DNA from: Cercis canadensis
Lineage: Eukaryota; Streptophyta; Magnoliopsida; Fabales; Fabaceae
Length of the DNA stretch: 64,000 bases
Direction: 5' to 3'
NCBI GenBank assembly: GCA_003255065.1
Contig: QAOA01002356.1
Span: forward strand, 8,378 to 72,377
How positions within the stretch are numbered: the first letter of the stretch is position 1; every line of letters begins with the position of its first letter. The position numbers were made by a program, and so were the translations under genes. This document shows, one piece after another, positions 23,032-35,336 of the stretch. The notes under the pieces were generated by a model. It was not told where the DNA came from. It was given only the letters and a program-made list of their open reading frames with translations, and did no database searches.

Positions 23032-26000
23032 ATGGTGCTGAACGTGACGATGCATATGAAAGTGACAATGGTGTTGCTGATTGGTTTTGCGACCGCGGCA
23101 CAAACCGCAGCTCAAGCCCTTCCTGACTGCCTCAGCAACTGCGGAGAAGTTGAAATACATTATCCATTTGGTGTTGGTACACAATCTAACACCGGCAATG
23201 ATTGTTTCTTAGACCAATGGTTTAATCTCACCTGTGATCAGGACTCCAAATTATGGACTACTCAATCCCATAATTCTCAAACCGAAAATAATCAATCCCA
23301 AATTTCGGAAATCTATCTCCAAGGTAAAATGGACATATTTATGCCTATCTCCCGCTTTTGTTACGATGAATCAGGTGGAACAGTGGCCGATGAACAACCC
23401 GTACTGGGAATACCAACTTTTACCGTTTCTAGCAATGAAAACAAGTTCATAACCCTTGGCTGCAACACCTATGGCTATCTCGATGGCTCTAAAAATAATC
23501 AGACCTACTCAACTGGGTGCATAACAAAATGTAGTGGAATTCCAAACAAGGAGGATTCTGAAACTTGTTCTGGGATTGGGTGTTGCCAGGTAGATATTCC
23601 TGTGGGAATGAGGGACTTCAAAGCTGATGCGTATAGTTTTGCATTCGATAAAAATGTGTGGGACTTCAACAACTGCAGCTATTCTTTTGTTGCCAAACAA
23701 GGGTCGTTTGATTTCACCGTTGAGGATCTTAAGAATATACGGAGTAACACGTTTCCTTTGGTGATAGATTGGGCTGTTGGGAATGAGACTTGTCAAAGTG
23801 CTCCAAAATCACAAGACTATGCCTGCAGCAGCCACAATACCGAGTGTGACGACACAGGCACTGGATATGGGTACCGTTGTAAATGCAGAGAGGGTTATGA
23901 AGGAAACCCATACCTTCCTGATGGTTGCCGAGGTAATCAATTAGATTTACATGAATTGCTCTTCTATATCTTGATCTGTGTTTTTCTTTTTAATTAGATT
24001 ACTCATATCAAGTTTGTTTGTTTTTTGAGCATCTATATCTTGTTCTGTGTTGCGTTTGTTCCAGTAAAATCGAGGACTTCAATTCAAAAGTTTAATTTTT
24101 TAAGTTTGTGGTTTTTTTTTTTTATCAAACTTTTTGTGAATAGTTTNTTTGTGTTTTTTTAAAATAGAAATGAAATATATTTGTTCTTAAAAATAATTTC
24201 TAAATTCAATCAGTGTTAAAATATACAAATTAAAAAATATTATTATATAAAATAATTTGTTAATAAATTAAAATTTTAAATTAATATCATTTATAGGGAG
24301 CTACTATTTTAACTAAACATTTAAAACAAACTACTTAGAATTTGGATCTTCATGTATCGGTATGCTTCTACAAGCATTAGAGAAAAAAAATGTATTTGTT
24401 AGTCAAACAACAATATTTTCCATCAATATGAGATGTATTTACTATACAACTAATGCTAGGTAGCTTGATTATTATTAGTTTTTTGACAAACTTATTGCTA
24501 GATTGAGATATATTTATAACTATCTTTGGATAAAATAAATTGATAGAAATCACATATTCATCAAAGGTCGTAAACATTAATCTAATTAATAAAAAATTTG
24601 TGAAAGAAAAGTCAAACTAACTAATATTTTTCAACGCATTGAATTTGTACGAAATGATGTTACCATTTTGTCATCGCTTATGTAAGCACTACCATTTCTT
24701 CTCTGTCTTATTTTCCAATTGACTAAATAAGTTTTATGGTAAGAGTCTTAATTATTTTTGTCGTAGTAAGTAAAATAACTTGACAATAACGACAATAATT
24801 TAACTCTCTCATTGTTGTTGTGTTTAATTTCTTCTAGATATAAATGAATGCAATTCCGAACCTTGTATTGGAAAATGCTACAACGAAGCTGGGAACTACA
24901 GTTGTTCATGTCCAAAAGGATACGAAGGAGATGGAAGACATAATGGAANCTGTCTTATTTTCCAATTGACTAAATAAGTTTTATGGTAAGAGTCTTAATT
25001 ATTTTTGTCGTAGTAAGTAAAATAAATTGACAATAACGACAATAATTTAACTCTCTCATTGTTGTTGTGTTTAATTTCTTCTAGATATAAATGAATGCAA
25101 TTCCGAACCTTGTATTGGAAAATGCTACAACGAACCTGGGAACTACAGTTGTTCATGTCCAAAAGGATACGAAGGAGATGGAAGACATAATGGAACAGGT
25201 TGTACTCGCAAATCTAACAATACTTGGCTAGTAATTGCTTTGAGTAAGTACTGCTGAAACCATTCTCTCTCTCATTTTTTTTTTAAAGTGCTTCTGAAAT
25301 CAATCTTGGCTAGTCGTAGAAAGCAATATTTTTGGAATCAAAATATTATATAGTGGAAGGAGTTCAAAGAAATTACTAGCTAGTGTCCCTACGTTTTACA
25401 GGTGCTCCTTTTGTGAAATTTCAAAAAACACCTTTTTTGCTTGAGTATATTTCACTTGTCTTGAGGTTTAATAAAATGGCAACAAACTTTAAATTTAACA
25501 ATAAATTACACTCCACCCCATCTCTCTTTGACTAACTTCTAACTAACCATGAATTTACCGCCTTTTTTCTTCTTTTTTTTTTAAAAAAAAAATCAACATA
25601 ATCAATGCATTATTTTAGACAAAATCTAATGATATTAATAATTTAATCGTATGTACATTAATAGGGCTACGGATGGCCATGTCTCCAGTTAACCCCATTA
25701 TATATATACCTTCTTCGTTTATCTTTAACTTCAATTAATGCTTTAGATCTACTCCTTTTTTTTTTTTTTCATTTTTGATAGGAAGTGCTTTTGGGGAACT
25801 CATGGACATTTATCTAGGTACTTTGGGAAGTATATATAAAAATAATGTGTTTCCACTTTTTATATGCAGGTGTGAGTGTAAGCATCATAGCACTGCTTGT
25901 AGGAAGCTTTTATGTATATTGGGGATTGAGGAAAAGGAAGTTAGCCAAACTTAAAGAAAAATTCTTTCAACAAAATGGTGGTATATTGTTACAACAACAA

Positions 26001-27086
26001 ATTGGTGGAACTGGAGGGTCTGCAGCAACTATGAAAATCTTTACTTTGGAGGATCTCAAGAAAGCCACCAACAACTTTGAAGAAAGAAGGATCTTAGGCC
26101 AAGGGGGGCAGGGAACAGTTTACAAAGGAGTCTTAGAAGATAATAGAGTGGTAGCCATAAAAAAGTCCAAGATTTGTGCCCAAATCCAAGTTGAGCAATT
26201 CATCAACGAGGTTATTGTGCTCTCCCAAATCAACCACAGAAATGTTGTCAAGATCTTGGGTTGTTGTTTAGAGACAGAAGTTCCCCTGCTTGTTTATGAA
26301 TTCATCACTAATGGAACTCTTTCTCAGCATCTTCATAATCAAAGTCAATCATCTCAACTTTCATGGACAATGCGTTTAAGAGTGGCAACAGAAACTGCAG
26401 GAGCCCTAGCATACTTACACTCTGCTGCTTCTCCACCAATCATACATAGAGATGTAAAGACAGCAAATATACTACTAGATGATAGACTCACAACAAAAGT
26501 TTCTGACTTTGGAGCTTCAAGACTTGTCCCTCTTGACCAAACTCAAATAACAACTTTGGTGCAGGGAACATTCGGATATCTTGACCCAGAATACTTCCAC
26601 ACAAGCCAATTGACAGAAAAGAGTGATGTCTATAGTTTTGGGGTTGTTTTGGCAGAGTTATTAACAAGTAAGACGGCACTTTCTTTTGATAGACCAGAGG
26701 GTGATAGAAACCTATCAGTTTACTTCGTTTCTTCATTAAACGAGGGTCGATTGCCTCAAATTCTGGACAATCACATAATTAACGAAGCAAACGTTGAGCA
26801 GCTAATGGAAGTTGCTAATATTGCAAACCGGTGTTTAATGGTAAAGGGGGAGGATAGACCCACTATGAAAGAAGTGGCAATGGAGCTAGAGGGATTAAGA
26901 ATTCGTGAAAACCACCCATGGGTATGGGGAAATAATGATATGTCTTCAGAAGAGACTGAGTATTTACTCAAATCAGCTCCACTTCCTGACATTGTTGATA
27001 TTGGAGATGGGTTAGTTGGTAGCGATAAAACAACTAGCATAGAAAGCATGAAGCAGATTTCTCTGTCATTGGGTGGTGGAAGATGA
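23032..27086 (+). CDS. WAK-3: complete wall-associated receptor-like kinase
   Basis: CDS join(23032-23932, 25085-25243, 25870-27086), 2277 nt, 758 residues. All introns are GT-AG and phase 1. Residues 1-28 are a signal peptide. The galacturonan-binding-type ectodomain starts at [13 protein letters not shown], a first EGF ends exon 1, and a calcium-binding-type EGF (DINEC...) fills exon 2. The membrane helix is near 354-373, followed by basic RKRK. In the kinase the glycine loop is about 430-437, catalytic Lys 451, alpha-C Glu 467, HRD 546-548 and DFG 566-568; it is an RD kinase with all catalytic residues. WAKs link pectin or oligogalacturonide sensing at the wall to cytoplasmic signalling. 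Intron 1 contains an 'n' and a 246-bp repeat carrying an extra partial exon 2 (24838-24948), probably an assembly fault. If that repeat were real, splicing would still favour the complete exon at 25085. Confidence 0.93.
24703..25195 (+). repeat. 246-bp direct repeat flanking a single 'n': probable unmerged contig overlap
   Basis: 24703-24948 and 24950-25195 are nearly identical and separated only by 'n' at 24949. The first copy has a partial exon 2 (24838-24948) that stops mid-exon at the 'n'. They differ at a few bases (AACGAAGCTGGG against AACGAACCTGGG; AATAACTTGAC against AATAAATTGAC). The layout is typical of two contig ends joined without merging their overlap. Confidence 0.85.
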
Positions 27087-27960
27087 TGACTAGGTGATTG
27101 ATGTTGTGATATCAGAATAATAGGCAAGCCCATTTTTTGGCAGGACAAGTTCCCAAATTTTTATAAAACTCTTGTGCTGATGAAATTTTTTACATACTTT
27201 AAAGTACATACTCGTCTATTATGTTTGTGTCTGTAGAGTATGTACTCTATGACTCTGTAATAGTTTGAACCAATTCACAGTACACGAACTTTATAGAAAT
27301 TTGATAACTTGTCCTGCCAAAGGATGGTCTTTGCTATTGGTCTACTTTTCTTGTGTATGTTGAGGTACGTACCATGAGAGTATGTAAGAATCTCAAGAAA
27401 TTTGGAAAACGTTTGCTTCCTTTCCTTCTTTCCCTTTTCTTTTTTCGCTATAAGTCTTTTTGTTCTTGTCCAATTTGTTAGTAATTGTGTGATTGGTTAA
27501 TTTAATCTGTTACTTTTCATCGCCTGTATTGATTAAATTAGTCCTATAGGAAAATAGCATTGTCGCATATGTGAGATGATCAAATATTATCAATAGATTG
27601 ATAGTCATCAAATAATGTTTAATCTCTTTTTCAGTAATTTCAATAATAATGAATTTTTTTAAAAAAAATCTAGAATAATATTAGAATTAATCACATTAAC
27701 TTAATTTAGAATAATTTCAGCAATGTATAGCCATCAAATAAAATAAGATTCATATCATACTTAAGCTTAGGCTAACATTTACTTCTTCAACAAATTAATT
27801 AGAGTCATTCATATCACACCAGTCACGAGATCTATAGCCCCCACGTAATTTTTGGTGCACTAAAACTAGTATGATGATACTCTAATCCCTGTTGAACCCA
27901 AAAAATATACGAGTCACAATTGATACACAATAATAGAGCATCATGTAAAATATTGATTAT
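27087..27960 (+). other. WAK-3 3' flank
   Basis: AT-rich, no gene seen. The first 250 bp resemble the region after WAK-4 (AAACTTTATAGAAATTTG, ACTTGTCCTG, AAAGGATGG), so this is probably the shared 3' UTR. Confidence 0.45.
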
Positions 27961-28565
27961 TTAAGGGGGGTTTTAGGTATTTAAAATCATTAATTAGATG
28001 GTCTTTCGTAAACCTGTTGGGTAGGTTGCCCATTCTCAATCATCAATGGACAAGAAACTTCAAAACTTGTATGACTAAAGATTGTTAAGCGTCCAAATAA
28101 AAAATGTAGGCTAGTAGATTTTCTTGACAGTCTCTCAATACATTATCCAAATTAATGTATTGACGTAAGTCTAGTCTTTTATTCATATCTTATATATCTT
28201 TGGTTTTACTAATTTACTTATGTCAAACTAAATATCCTAAGCCCTCCGCAGCATCCAATTTGACAGAGTTCCTCAATTTCTTATACAAGCTCTCCACGTA
28301 CAGAAGTTCAAATTGTTCACGATTCCATGATAATGATGCAATGTCCTGTCTTTTTCTCTAAAAGAATATTCAAAGCAGTGTATTAAATTAGTTCACGCGT
28401 CGCTGACTCAGACAAGTCGTCAATCCCCGTCCACGTACTCTGTCTGGTTGTGTGGTGGGAGAGAGAGAGAGATAGCGAGAGAGGGTGTCATGTGGCCAGT
28501 AAGCAATCGATAGAGATTGAACTATCATTGTCCTTTTATAATTCCATTAGTTAGCAGCTTTAATT
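27961..28565 (+). promoter_or_regulatory. Orphan copy of the distal WAK upstream block
   Basis: Contains TTAAAATCATTAATTAG, GGGTAGGTTGCCCATTCTCA, a CCGCAGCATCC stretch, CATGATAATGATGCAATGTC and a CTGACTCAGACAAG stretch, in the order seen upstream of WAK-4 (46985-47380) and at 55656-56240. No WAK exon follows before the transposons that start near 28.6 kb. It looks like a relic of a lost or interrupted paralogue. Confidence 0.5.
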
Positions 28566-28635
28566 TGGGCAAATTGACAGAACGGATACAACAACAAAAA
28601 CAAAAACAAAGTTTAAATGTATTGTAGCTAATTGT

Positions 28636-29075
28636 AATTTGTACAAATTTTAAATTAGGTTCTTATAATTTTTTTTTTTTCTTTTGAGGTTTTTTTTATA
28701 ATTTAATTGGGTCTCTGTCATCACTCCCAATTATAATTTTGTTAATTTAGTACTAACATAACAAATAATTTTTCTATGTGACAATAAAAAAAGTTGACGT
28801 GGTGCTAAAGTGACACAAAAATTACCATTTCATCAAATTTTGGCTCAAAAAAGTGCATAAAAAAATTAATGAAATAGAAATTTTTGTGTCATTTTGGTGT
28901 TATGTTAGTTTCTTTTATTGCCAGATAGACAAGTTGTTTGACATGTTAGCACTAAACTGACGGATTTATAACCGGAGATGACGGCAAGGATCTAATTAAA
29001 AAAAATTTAACCTATAATAACCCTAAAAGAGGGAAAAAAAACTATAAGAACCTGATTTAAAATTATTCTAAATTA
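28636..29075. repeat. Long hairpin (foldback) element
   Basis: The left arm (about 28640-28835) and right arm (about 28868-29072) are inverted copies, roughly three-quarters identical by eye, with a short loop around 28836-28867. Matching phrases include AGGTTCTTATA on the left and TATAAGAACCT on the right, and TGACACAAAAATT opposite AATTTTTGTGTCA. It is probably a MITE or foldback element. I could not define a target-site duplication. Confidence 0.65.
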
Positions 29076-29626
29076 CAAGGACTTGCAATATATTTAAACC
29101 TAAAAAGAATTTACACAAAAAATGGTATTGTACAAAATATTTATATAAAATGGGCACTTTTAATAAAATAATAGAGTAAAATCTCTTTTTGGTTCTTAAA
29201 AAATACTCCTATTATCACTTTAGTCTTTCATCAAATTTTGGCTTAAAAAAGTGCATAAAAAAGTTGATGAAGTAGCAATTTTTGTGTCATTTTGACATCA
29301 TGTTAGTTTCTTTTATTACCAGATAGACAAACCGTTTAACATGTCAGCACTAAACTGACGGATTTATAACCGAGGATGACGGCAAGGACCCAATTAAAAA
29401 AAATTTAAACTATAATAACCCTAAAAGAGGAAAAAAAAACTATAAGGACTTGATTCAAAATTCTTCTAAACTACAAGGACCTACAATATATTTAAACTTA
29501 AAAAGAATTTACACAGAAAATGGTATTGTACAAAATATTTACACAAAATGGGCATTTTTAATAAAATAATAGAGTAAAATCTCTTTTTGATTTTTAAAAA
29601 ATACTTCTATTATCACTTTAGTCTTT
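28831..29626. repeat. 398-bp tandem duplication spanning the hairpin arm and the left end of the Mutator-like element
   Basis: Copy 1 is 28831-29228 and copy 2 is 29229-29626. Each contains the hairpin right arm followed by about 57 bp of the left end of the 29572 element (GAGTAAAATCTC...). The joins share TTTCA, suggesting a duplication through microhomology after the Mutator-like element was already in place. Confidence 0.8.
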
Positions 29627-30826
29627 CATTTTTATTTTATTTTTTACTAATTTAGTCTTTGAATTAATGTTCCATTTGCCAATTTAATTCTCTGTCTAAG
29701 ATCCTTAGTGAAATTGGACGGAAATCTCTACATGACACATTAAGTGCTAATGTGCAAGCGACATGGCACATCATTGGTTTTTTTGCTTGGCATGTCATTC
29801 TGAATAGATGGGTTGGAGAATCACTGCCAAATCAAACGCTTTGCATAAAAAACGGTGTTCTATGGACTCATAGCAACCTGGTTCTTCGCCGCATCGCCAG
29901 TGAACCTCTCGGTATCGATGAAGGCTACGTAGGACAGAGTGGTTCAATTGTCTTGGTTATTGGGAATGATCTCAACACGATCATTTAGCCACACACCAGT
30001 TATAGGTCATGACCAAGTCTATGCCTATGGCCTTGCCTTCTGTGGTCGCCATTAGGCCCATTACAAAGATTCAAACCTCAAAATCACACCCAAAAATTGA
30101 GTTCTCAATTGCAGAATTTAGAACAATTTCGAAACTTTTCACTTGAATTTGCTTAGTGAAATTAAAAAAGAGAAGCAAGAAAGGATTTATATAGTGACCG
30201 TAAGATAGGAAGCTCAAGAAATTACAAAGAAGATGGAAATATTAGAACCCATCTCACAAACCCCTCTTCATTAGCCCAGAATCCCATATCTCCTCACCAA
30301 CCCCGAATTCCATTCTACACCTTCAACCCCATATGAGATTTTGATGCCACTCATGATGAACCCAAGCTCTGAAACTGTACTCCTTCCTACTCTCTGAAAC
30401 TGGTTTGTCTCCTTTGATACTCTGATTCCAGTAATTGAGAAAGTGAGAAAAGGATTTCGCAATAAGGGGCTTAGGGTTCCAATTTGAGATTTGTAGAATG
30501 AATCCCTTCACAATTCTGTCTTCCTTCCTTCCTCTTGACAAAACACTGCTGCATGGGTCATTCTCTAATCAAAATGACGCCATTTTAAGGTTTGCCATTC
30601 CAGCAACTCACTTACATGTCATGTCAGCTTGCCAAGTCACCACTTAATGGATACGTCAGCACTTAATGTGCCACATGAAAATTTCTATCTAACCTCACTA
30701 ACAGACTCAGACAGAAGACTAAATTGGCAAACGAAAAATAAATTCGATGATTAAATTGGCACAAAAAAATGAAGAACTAAAGTGACTATAAAAACATTTT
30801 TGAATGACCAAAAAAAAGTTTAACTC
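29572..30826. mobile_element. Non-autonomous Mutator-like element with long TIRs
   Basis: 1255 bp with inverted ends of roughly 200 bp. Left GAGTAAAA..., right read inverted GAGTTAAA...; both then contain a TCACTTTAGT stretch, a GCCAATTTA stretch and CACATTAAGTGCT. A perfect 9-bp duplication AAAATAATA flanks it (29563-29571 and 30827-30835), as expected for Mutator-type transposition. The interior has no transposase. The less AT-rich part near 29870-29990 could be captured host sequence, but I cannot identify it. Confidence 0.85.
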
Positions 30827-30835
30827 AAAATAATA

Positions 30836-31320
30836 TATGAGAAATGGACAAAAATGAATTCGCCAAATGGGAAATGGTGGAATTAGATGAAAATGCACAT
30901 ATTCCGCTAAATTCCTAATGGCGTAAATTGATGACTTGGAATCCACCAAATGACATTGGCAGAAATGGCTTGCAAGTGGCGGATTCGGTCTGAAATGGCG
31001 GAATGCAGTGGAAAGCCATTGTTTTCTGGTCTGAATTGGCTTGACATGGCGGAATTGAAGGTTGGAATGGTGAATTATGGGTCTCAATTGGCAAATTGTG
31101 TCTAGTGAATGTACTTCGAGAGACACAAATGGCGAAATTAAAACTGTCATATGGCGGAATAGAGATTATCAAATGGCAAATTTATCTCTCGTGAATGTAT
31201 TGATCCGCCGGACATAAATGTCTGAATTATAATCCACCAAATTTCAAAGTGACAAAATTAGTTGTAAAAATAGCCTATTCGGAAGTGAGCAGAGGCAATT
31301 TGAATCAGAAACACTACACG
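30836..31320. repeat. Region of scattered TGGCGGAAT motifs
   Basis: No gene. ATGGCGGAAT and variants (TGGCGGATT, ATGGCGAAAT, TGGCAAATT) recur at irregular 20-80 bp spacing, with some reversed as ATTCCGC or TCCGCC. They cluster between about 30900 and 31230. It may be an old decayed repeat. Confidence 0.45.
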
Positions 31321-32424
31321 GTAGAGGAGAGAAAAATGCTGCATGGCAGAGGAGTTCAGTTGGAGTTCCAATAGTTGAGTTTGATAGTTTAATATCTTGA
31401 AGCTTCTGAAGGTACATGAACACTTTTATTGTGTTATTATAGTATATATATTGTATATTTGAATATTGTTATAAATAAATGTGTTTTGTAGTAGATGTGC
31501 ATGATTTGTGGTATGTGTAGTTAAAATTCTAAGAAATTGTGATATGGATAATTTTTTGTTTCAGATTATAATTAAATGTTTATGCGGCTATGGTCCCAAA
31601 TTTTTTTTATATAATAATTGCATTTCTCACGTGAGATCAATTTAGCATTATAGAGTTATTTTAATTGTGTCAAAAGTAATGAAGTAAGACATGAATTAAA
31701 CTTTTGACATAAGTTTTGTGATAAATAGCAATTTCTCAAATGAGATTGATTTAATGATTTTTTTTTTTTTTTGTACTTTGACTACGATTCTGAATTTAAA
31801 CATGGAACCCACAAGCCTTGAAAATGAGAATAAGAATGAGTCATAAGTCAAACTTTCTTATAAGATTGACAATGTAATGTCAAAGCATTGGAGTAAGGCA
31901 TAAATTAAGTTATTGGTTATAGAATTGTATGAATTCATTTTTTTTTCTATATTAATGCCAAATTTAGTAATAATATTTAATTTCGTGAACATGAATAACT
32001 ATAAAGTGAAGCACTAGTTAAGGTTTCTCATGAGATTAATGTAGTCGTGTCAACAGTATTTGAGTGATGCATAAATTAACATAGTATGTAGTCATAAATA
32101 ACTATGAATAAAAAAATTTATATACTATTGACAAACTTATTGATCACACAAAATTTATGTAGTGATTATGAATATTTAAATAAAGTGAGTTAAAAAATTT
32201 TATGAGATAAAAAATTTTTTGTGTTAAAAATATTAGAGTGAATAATGGATTAAATTTGTTTATGTAGTAGTAGAGAAGAACAACAAATAAAAAGAAAGAG
32301 TATTGAAATAGCTCACTGGCGACTAGTCAACGGTGGTCAACGGGCCAAAGCGGGTCAAAGCCGACGTTGGATGCAAATTCCGGTGGCACTAACGGGCAAT
32401 CCTTTTCACGGAATAAAAAAAAAA
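31321..32424. other. AT-rich intergenic DNA
   Basis: No gene or element recognised. GAGATTGAT/GAGATTAAT phrases and T-runs (about 31760) are present. Confidence 0.4.
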
Positions 32425-32640
32425 AGGAGGTTTCTTATATATTTTTAGTATTTATATAGTATGTCATACTGCATAAGAATAACCAATAAATAAATGACAT
32501 ATATATAAGTTAACTGTTTTTTAGTTTATTTGAAAAATTAAATAAATTATATTTTATATCTAATAAAATTTAAAAATTATGTATGTTTGTCATGTCAATG
32601 TAGTATAGCATACTTACGTAGTATCATAGAATCCCCGAAA
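32425..32640 (+). repeat. Dispersed repeat, copy 1
   Basis: About 215 bp that recurs in inverted orientation at 50345-50570 inside WAK-4 intron 2. Shared landmarks are AGGTTTCTTATA at one end, TAAAATTT in the centre and AGTATCATAGAATC at the other end. It is probably a small MITE; I could not define TIRs or a TSD. Confidence 0.65.
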
Positions 32641-35064
32641 AAAAAATTGGGCAATCTTATGATTATCAAAAGTCAATTGGTGAGATTACAAATTTAAAAT
32701 TACTAGTGATTGCAAGTTTTCACAAGTGTGGCCCTCAATCTAGAAGACAGGTGTCAACTAGTGATTGTTTTGTCAGTGAAGGTATCCAAAAAAACATAAA
32801 AATGCAACACTCCAAAAAATGTGGACAGAATTGTAAATTCTCAAGAATAAAAATTTAAAACTTGAATCAAACACTAATCTCTTCTTGGTAATTTCAGTAA
32901 TATGGAAAATTCTTCAAATTCAGAATAATATATTAGACTAGATGACATGAACTTAACTCAGAGTTTAGATAAACATTCAAAGTTTAAAGCCTAATGCAAT
33001 TCTTTTAAGTCTTTATCGTATTGTTTTTTTATTAAAATATAATATGTGTATTATTTTTTATACTTTATCATCACCTCTTCTTCTCTTTTACCTTCCTCAC
33101 GTTATCTCACTTTTTTTCCGTTAGGATACAATACAATGACTCTTCTGTTTTTTTGGATTAGAACACTACTCTTTCGTGGTGCCCAATTAGTATGTTACAG
33201 TGATGCACACCTCATCTTACATCTGCCTTCGTCACCGGCCTCGATTTTATTCTAAATTGCACCAATTAAAACTAAACCGCACAATCTGGCTGAGAGCATG
33301 GGTCTACTTTGATGGAGCTTTAGGTCTTTAATGGCTGAACCAACAGTTTCAATGGTGATCAACAATGGGTCTTGATTGGCACTACTACGGCGACGGTGGA
33401 AAAGCAAGACAGTAGATCTCAAATGTTGGCTTCAAGAAGGGAGAGGAAGACAGGTATATTCATTTTGGCAATGCTGAGGTACAATTCTTTGAGGAAGCAA
33501 AGAAGCAAGGAGTTGATGGCGGAGGAGATAGTGGTGGTGTAGCGAGTTCTCAGTGGAGATGGGACGCGGAGTGCGGCGGCAGCACCAAAGGTGCTGGCAA
33601 AGGCTCTCTTCCCCATTTTGCACTGAAAGTTGTAGATAAAGAAAATTAAGCAAACCATTGAAAGTAAAGACACCAGTTTGTATTTCTTGAGAATTCAAGA
33701 TCTTTGTAAAGTTAATTCTCCCTCACCTCTTCTTGTGCAGTATGGGATTAAAAGTATCACATGATATGTTTTAATAGGAGAACAATACCACAAGTGCATA
33801 AAGAACTTTACCTAAATGTTATCCTTTTTTTTTTTTTTTTACTTCAAATCAGCCAATGCAGTTCAGCAGAATTCAAATCCAAGTAATTCTACTTAATTTC
33901 TTTTCTTTCAGATTCAGAGTCAGACCATACAAGTAATTCAAATACTTGTTAAACTACTATTAGTCCATGTAAACACTTTCCATGCACAATTTTTTGCACG
34001 CTCTAGTCTCAAATCATACAATTTAGCAAGTAACTAACGATTTATGCCTATATTGGGTCACTTGGTTCTTCATGAGCTTCGCATTGAACCAAAAACATAA
34101 ATTAGTTCCACCTAAAATTGGAGGTAGAGAGATTGGTAGTGTTATCTCCCATTTTTAAGGAGTAATCACTTAGCAAAACTCATTAAAAGAACAATGTTAA
34201 AATTTTTACCATCAATAAAAGGCCTTTACTATAGTGATGTGGCACATTTTAATTCAATAATAGGGTACAGCTTTTTTTGAACTATTTTTGGTTATCTGAT
34301 TTAACTCTTGTTGTAATACTTGTTATATTCCTTCTTCCTCGGCGGATAGTTTTTAATCCAATAAGCATACTGCCATATCATTAAAATAACTAAAGAGTTT
34401 GAAAAAATAAAAAAACTTAAGATTCATTACCGACAATAAATGGCTTTAATAGTTTTTATTAATTAGAGTTTTGCTCAAACAAGAAAATCAATTCCAATGA
34501 ATTCAATAACTGGATAACACAAAACTAATATAAACAGAAAAGAAAGCAGAAATTCTGAGCAAAACATAAATGAAATCTAAGAATATGATAGTATATGACT
34601 GATACAAATAATAGTAAGAAGTATTTGAAAAAAAAAATTAAATAGGATGGAGTGTCATTTTAGTAAAACTCAGGGGTAATGAGTATAAGTTAACAGAGAA
34701 AATACTTTGTTATACATTAACTCATGGTTAGAAAGCATATCCTGCAAACATCTTCTAATATGTTGTTAGAAACTTATGCCCTCGTTTGAGTAAACAGTTT
34801 ATTTAAAAAAGTGCTTTTAAATGTTGGATTTTAAAGATGGGAGATAAAATGTTAGGTTTCAATGAAATTTCTAATATTAATAGGGATATAATTGTCCCAT
34901 AAATTTCAAAAACAGCTTGCTGGTCATGAAGGAAATCAACTTTTGCATAAAGCTTTTCTAATAAGTCTAAAAAAGTGACTTCATAAAATAAGCTAAAAAT
35001 AACTTTTTAGAAGTTAATAAGCTATTTATATAAGTTAATCCAAACATAATTTTTCTTACATAAA
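32641..35064. other. AT-rich intergenic DNA with a GC-richer patch
   Basis: Mostly non-coding. The patch 33360-33620 is less AT-rich and holds a minus-strand frame 33616-33419 (65 codons, MGKRAFASTFGAAAALRV...) with an N-terminus like an organelle-targeting peptide. I recognise no family, and it may be a gene fragment or chance. Confidence 0.3.
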
Positions 35065-35073
35065 AATATTTAT

Positions 35074-35327
35074 GAGTAAAACACCTTTTTCATAACATTG
35101 GTGATAATTTAATCCTTTAATCATTTTTAGTGACAATTTAGTCATTAAATATTAATTATGTACGCCAATTTAGTTTTTCATTGGCTTTTGTCGCTGAGTG
35201 CTACGTAGGTCGAGGGATTATACTGCCGTACATAATTAACACTCAAGGACTAAATTGTCACTAAAAATGATTGAAGGACTAAATGTCACCAATGTTATCT
35301 TTCAAGAACAAAAAAATGGTTTTACTC
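35074..35327. mobile_element. Hairpin MITE, Mutator-type, GAGTAAAA ends
   Basis: 254 bp with inverted ends of roughly 100 bp (GAGTAAAAC ... GTTTTACTC, then ATTTTTAGTGACAATTTAGT in both arms). It is flanked by AATATTTAT (35065-35073) and AACATTTAT (35328-35336), a 9-bp duplication with one mismatch. Confidence 0.8.
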
Positions 35328-35336
35328 AACATTTAT

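Noticed and set aside
29752-29988. 78-codon frame inside the Mutator-like element as a transposase
   Set aside because: Too short, no DDE or zinc-finger signature; the element is better called non-autonomous.
33046-33255. 69-codon hydrophobic frame
   Set aside because: T-rich DNA gives Phe/Leu/Ser-rich translation by chance; no start context or family.
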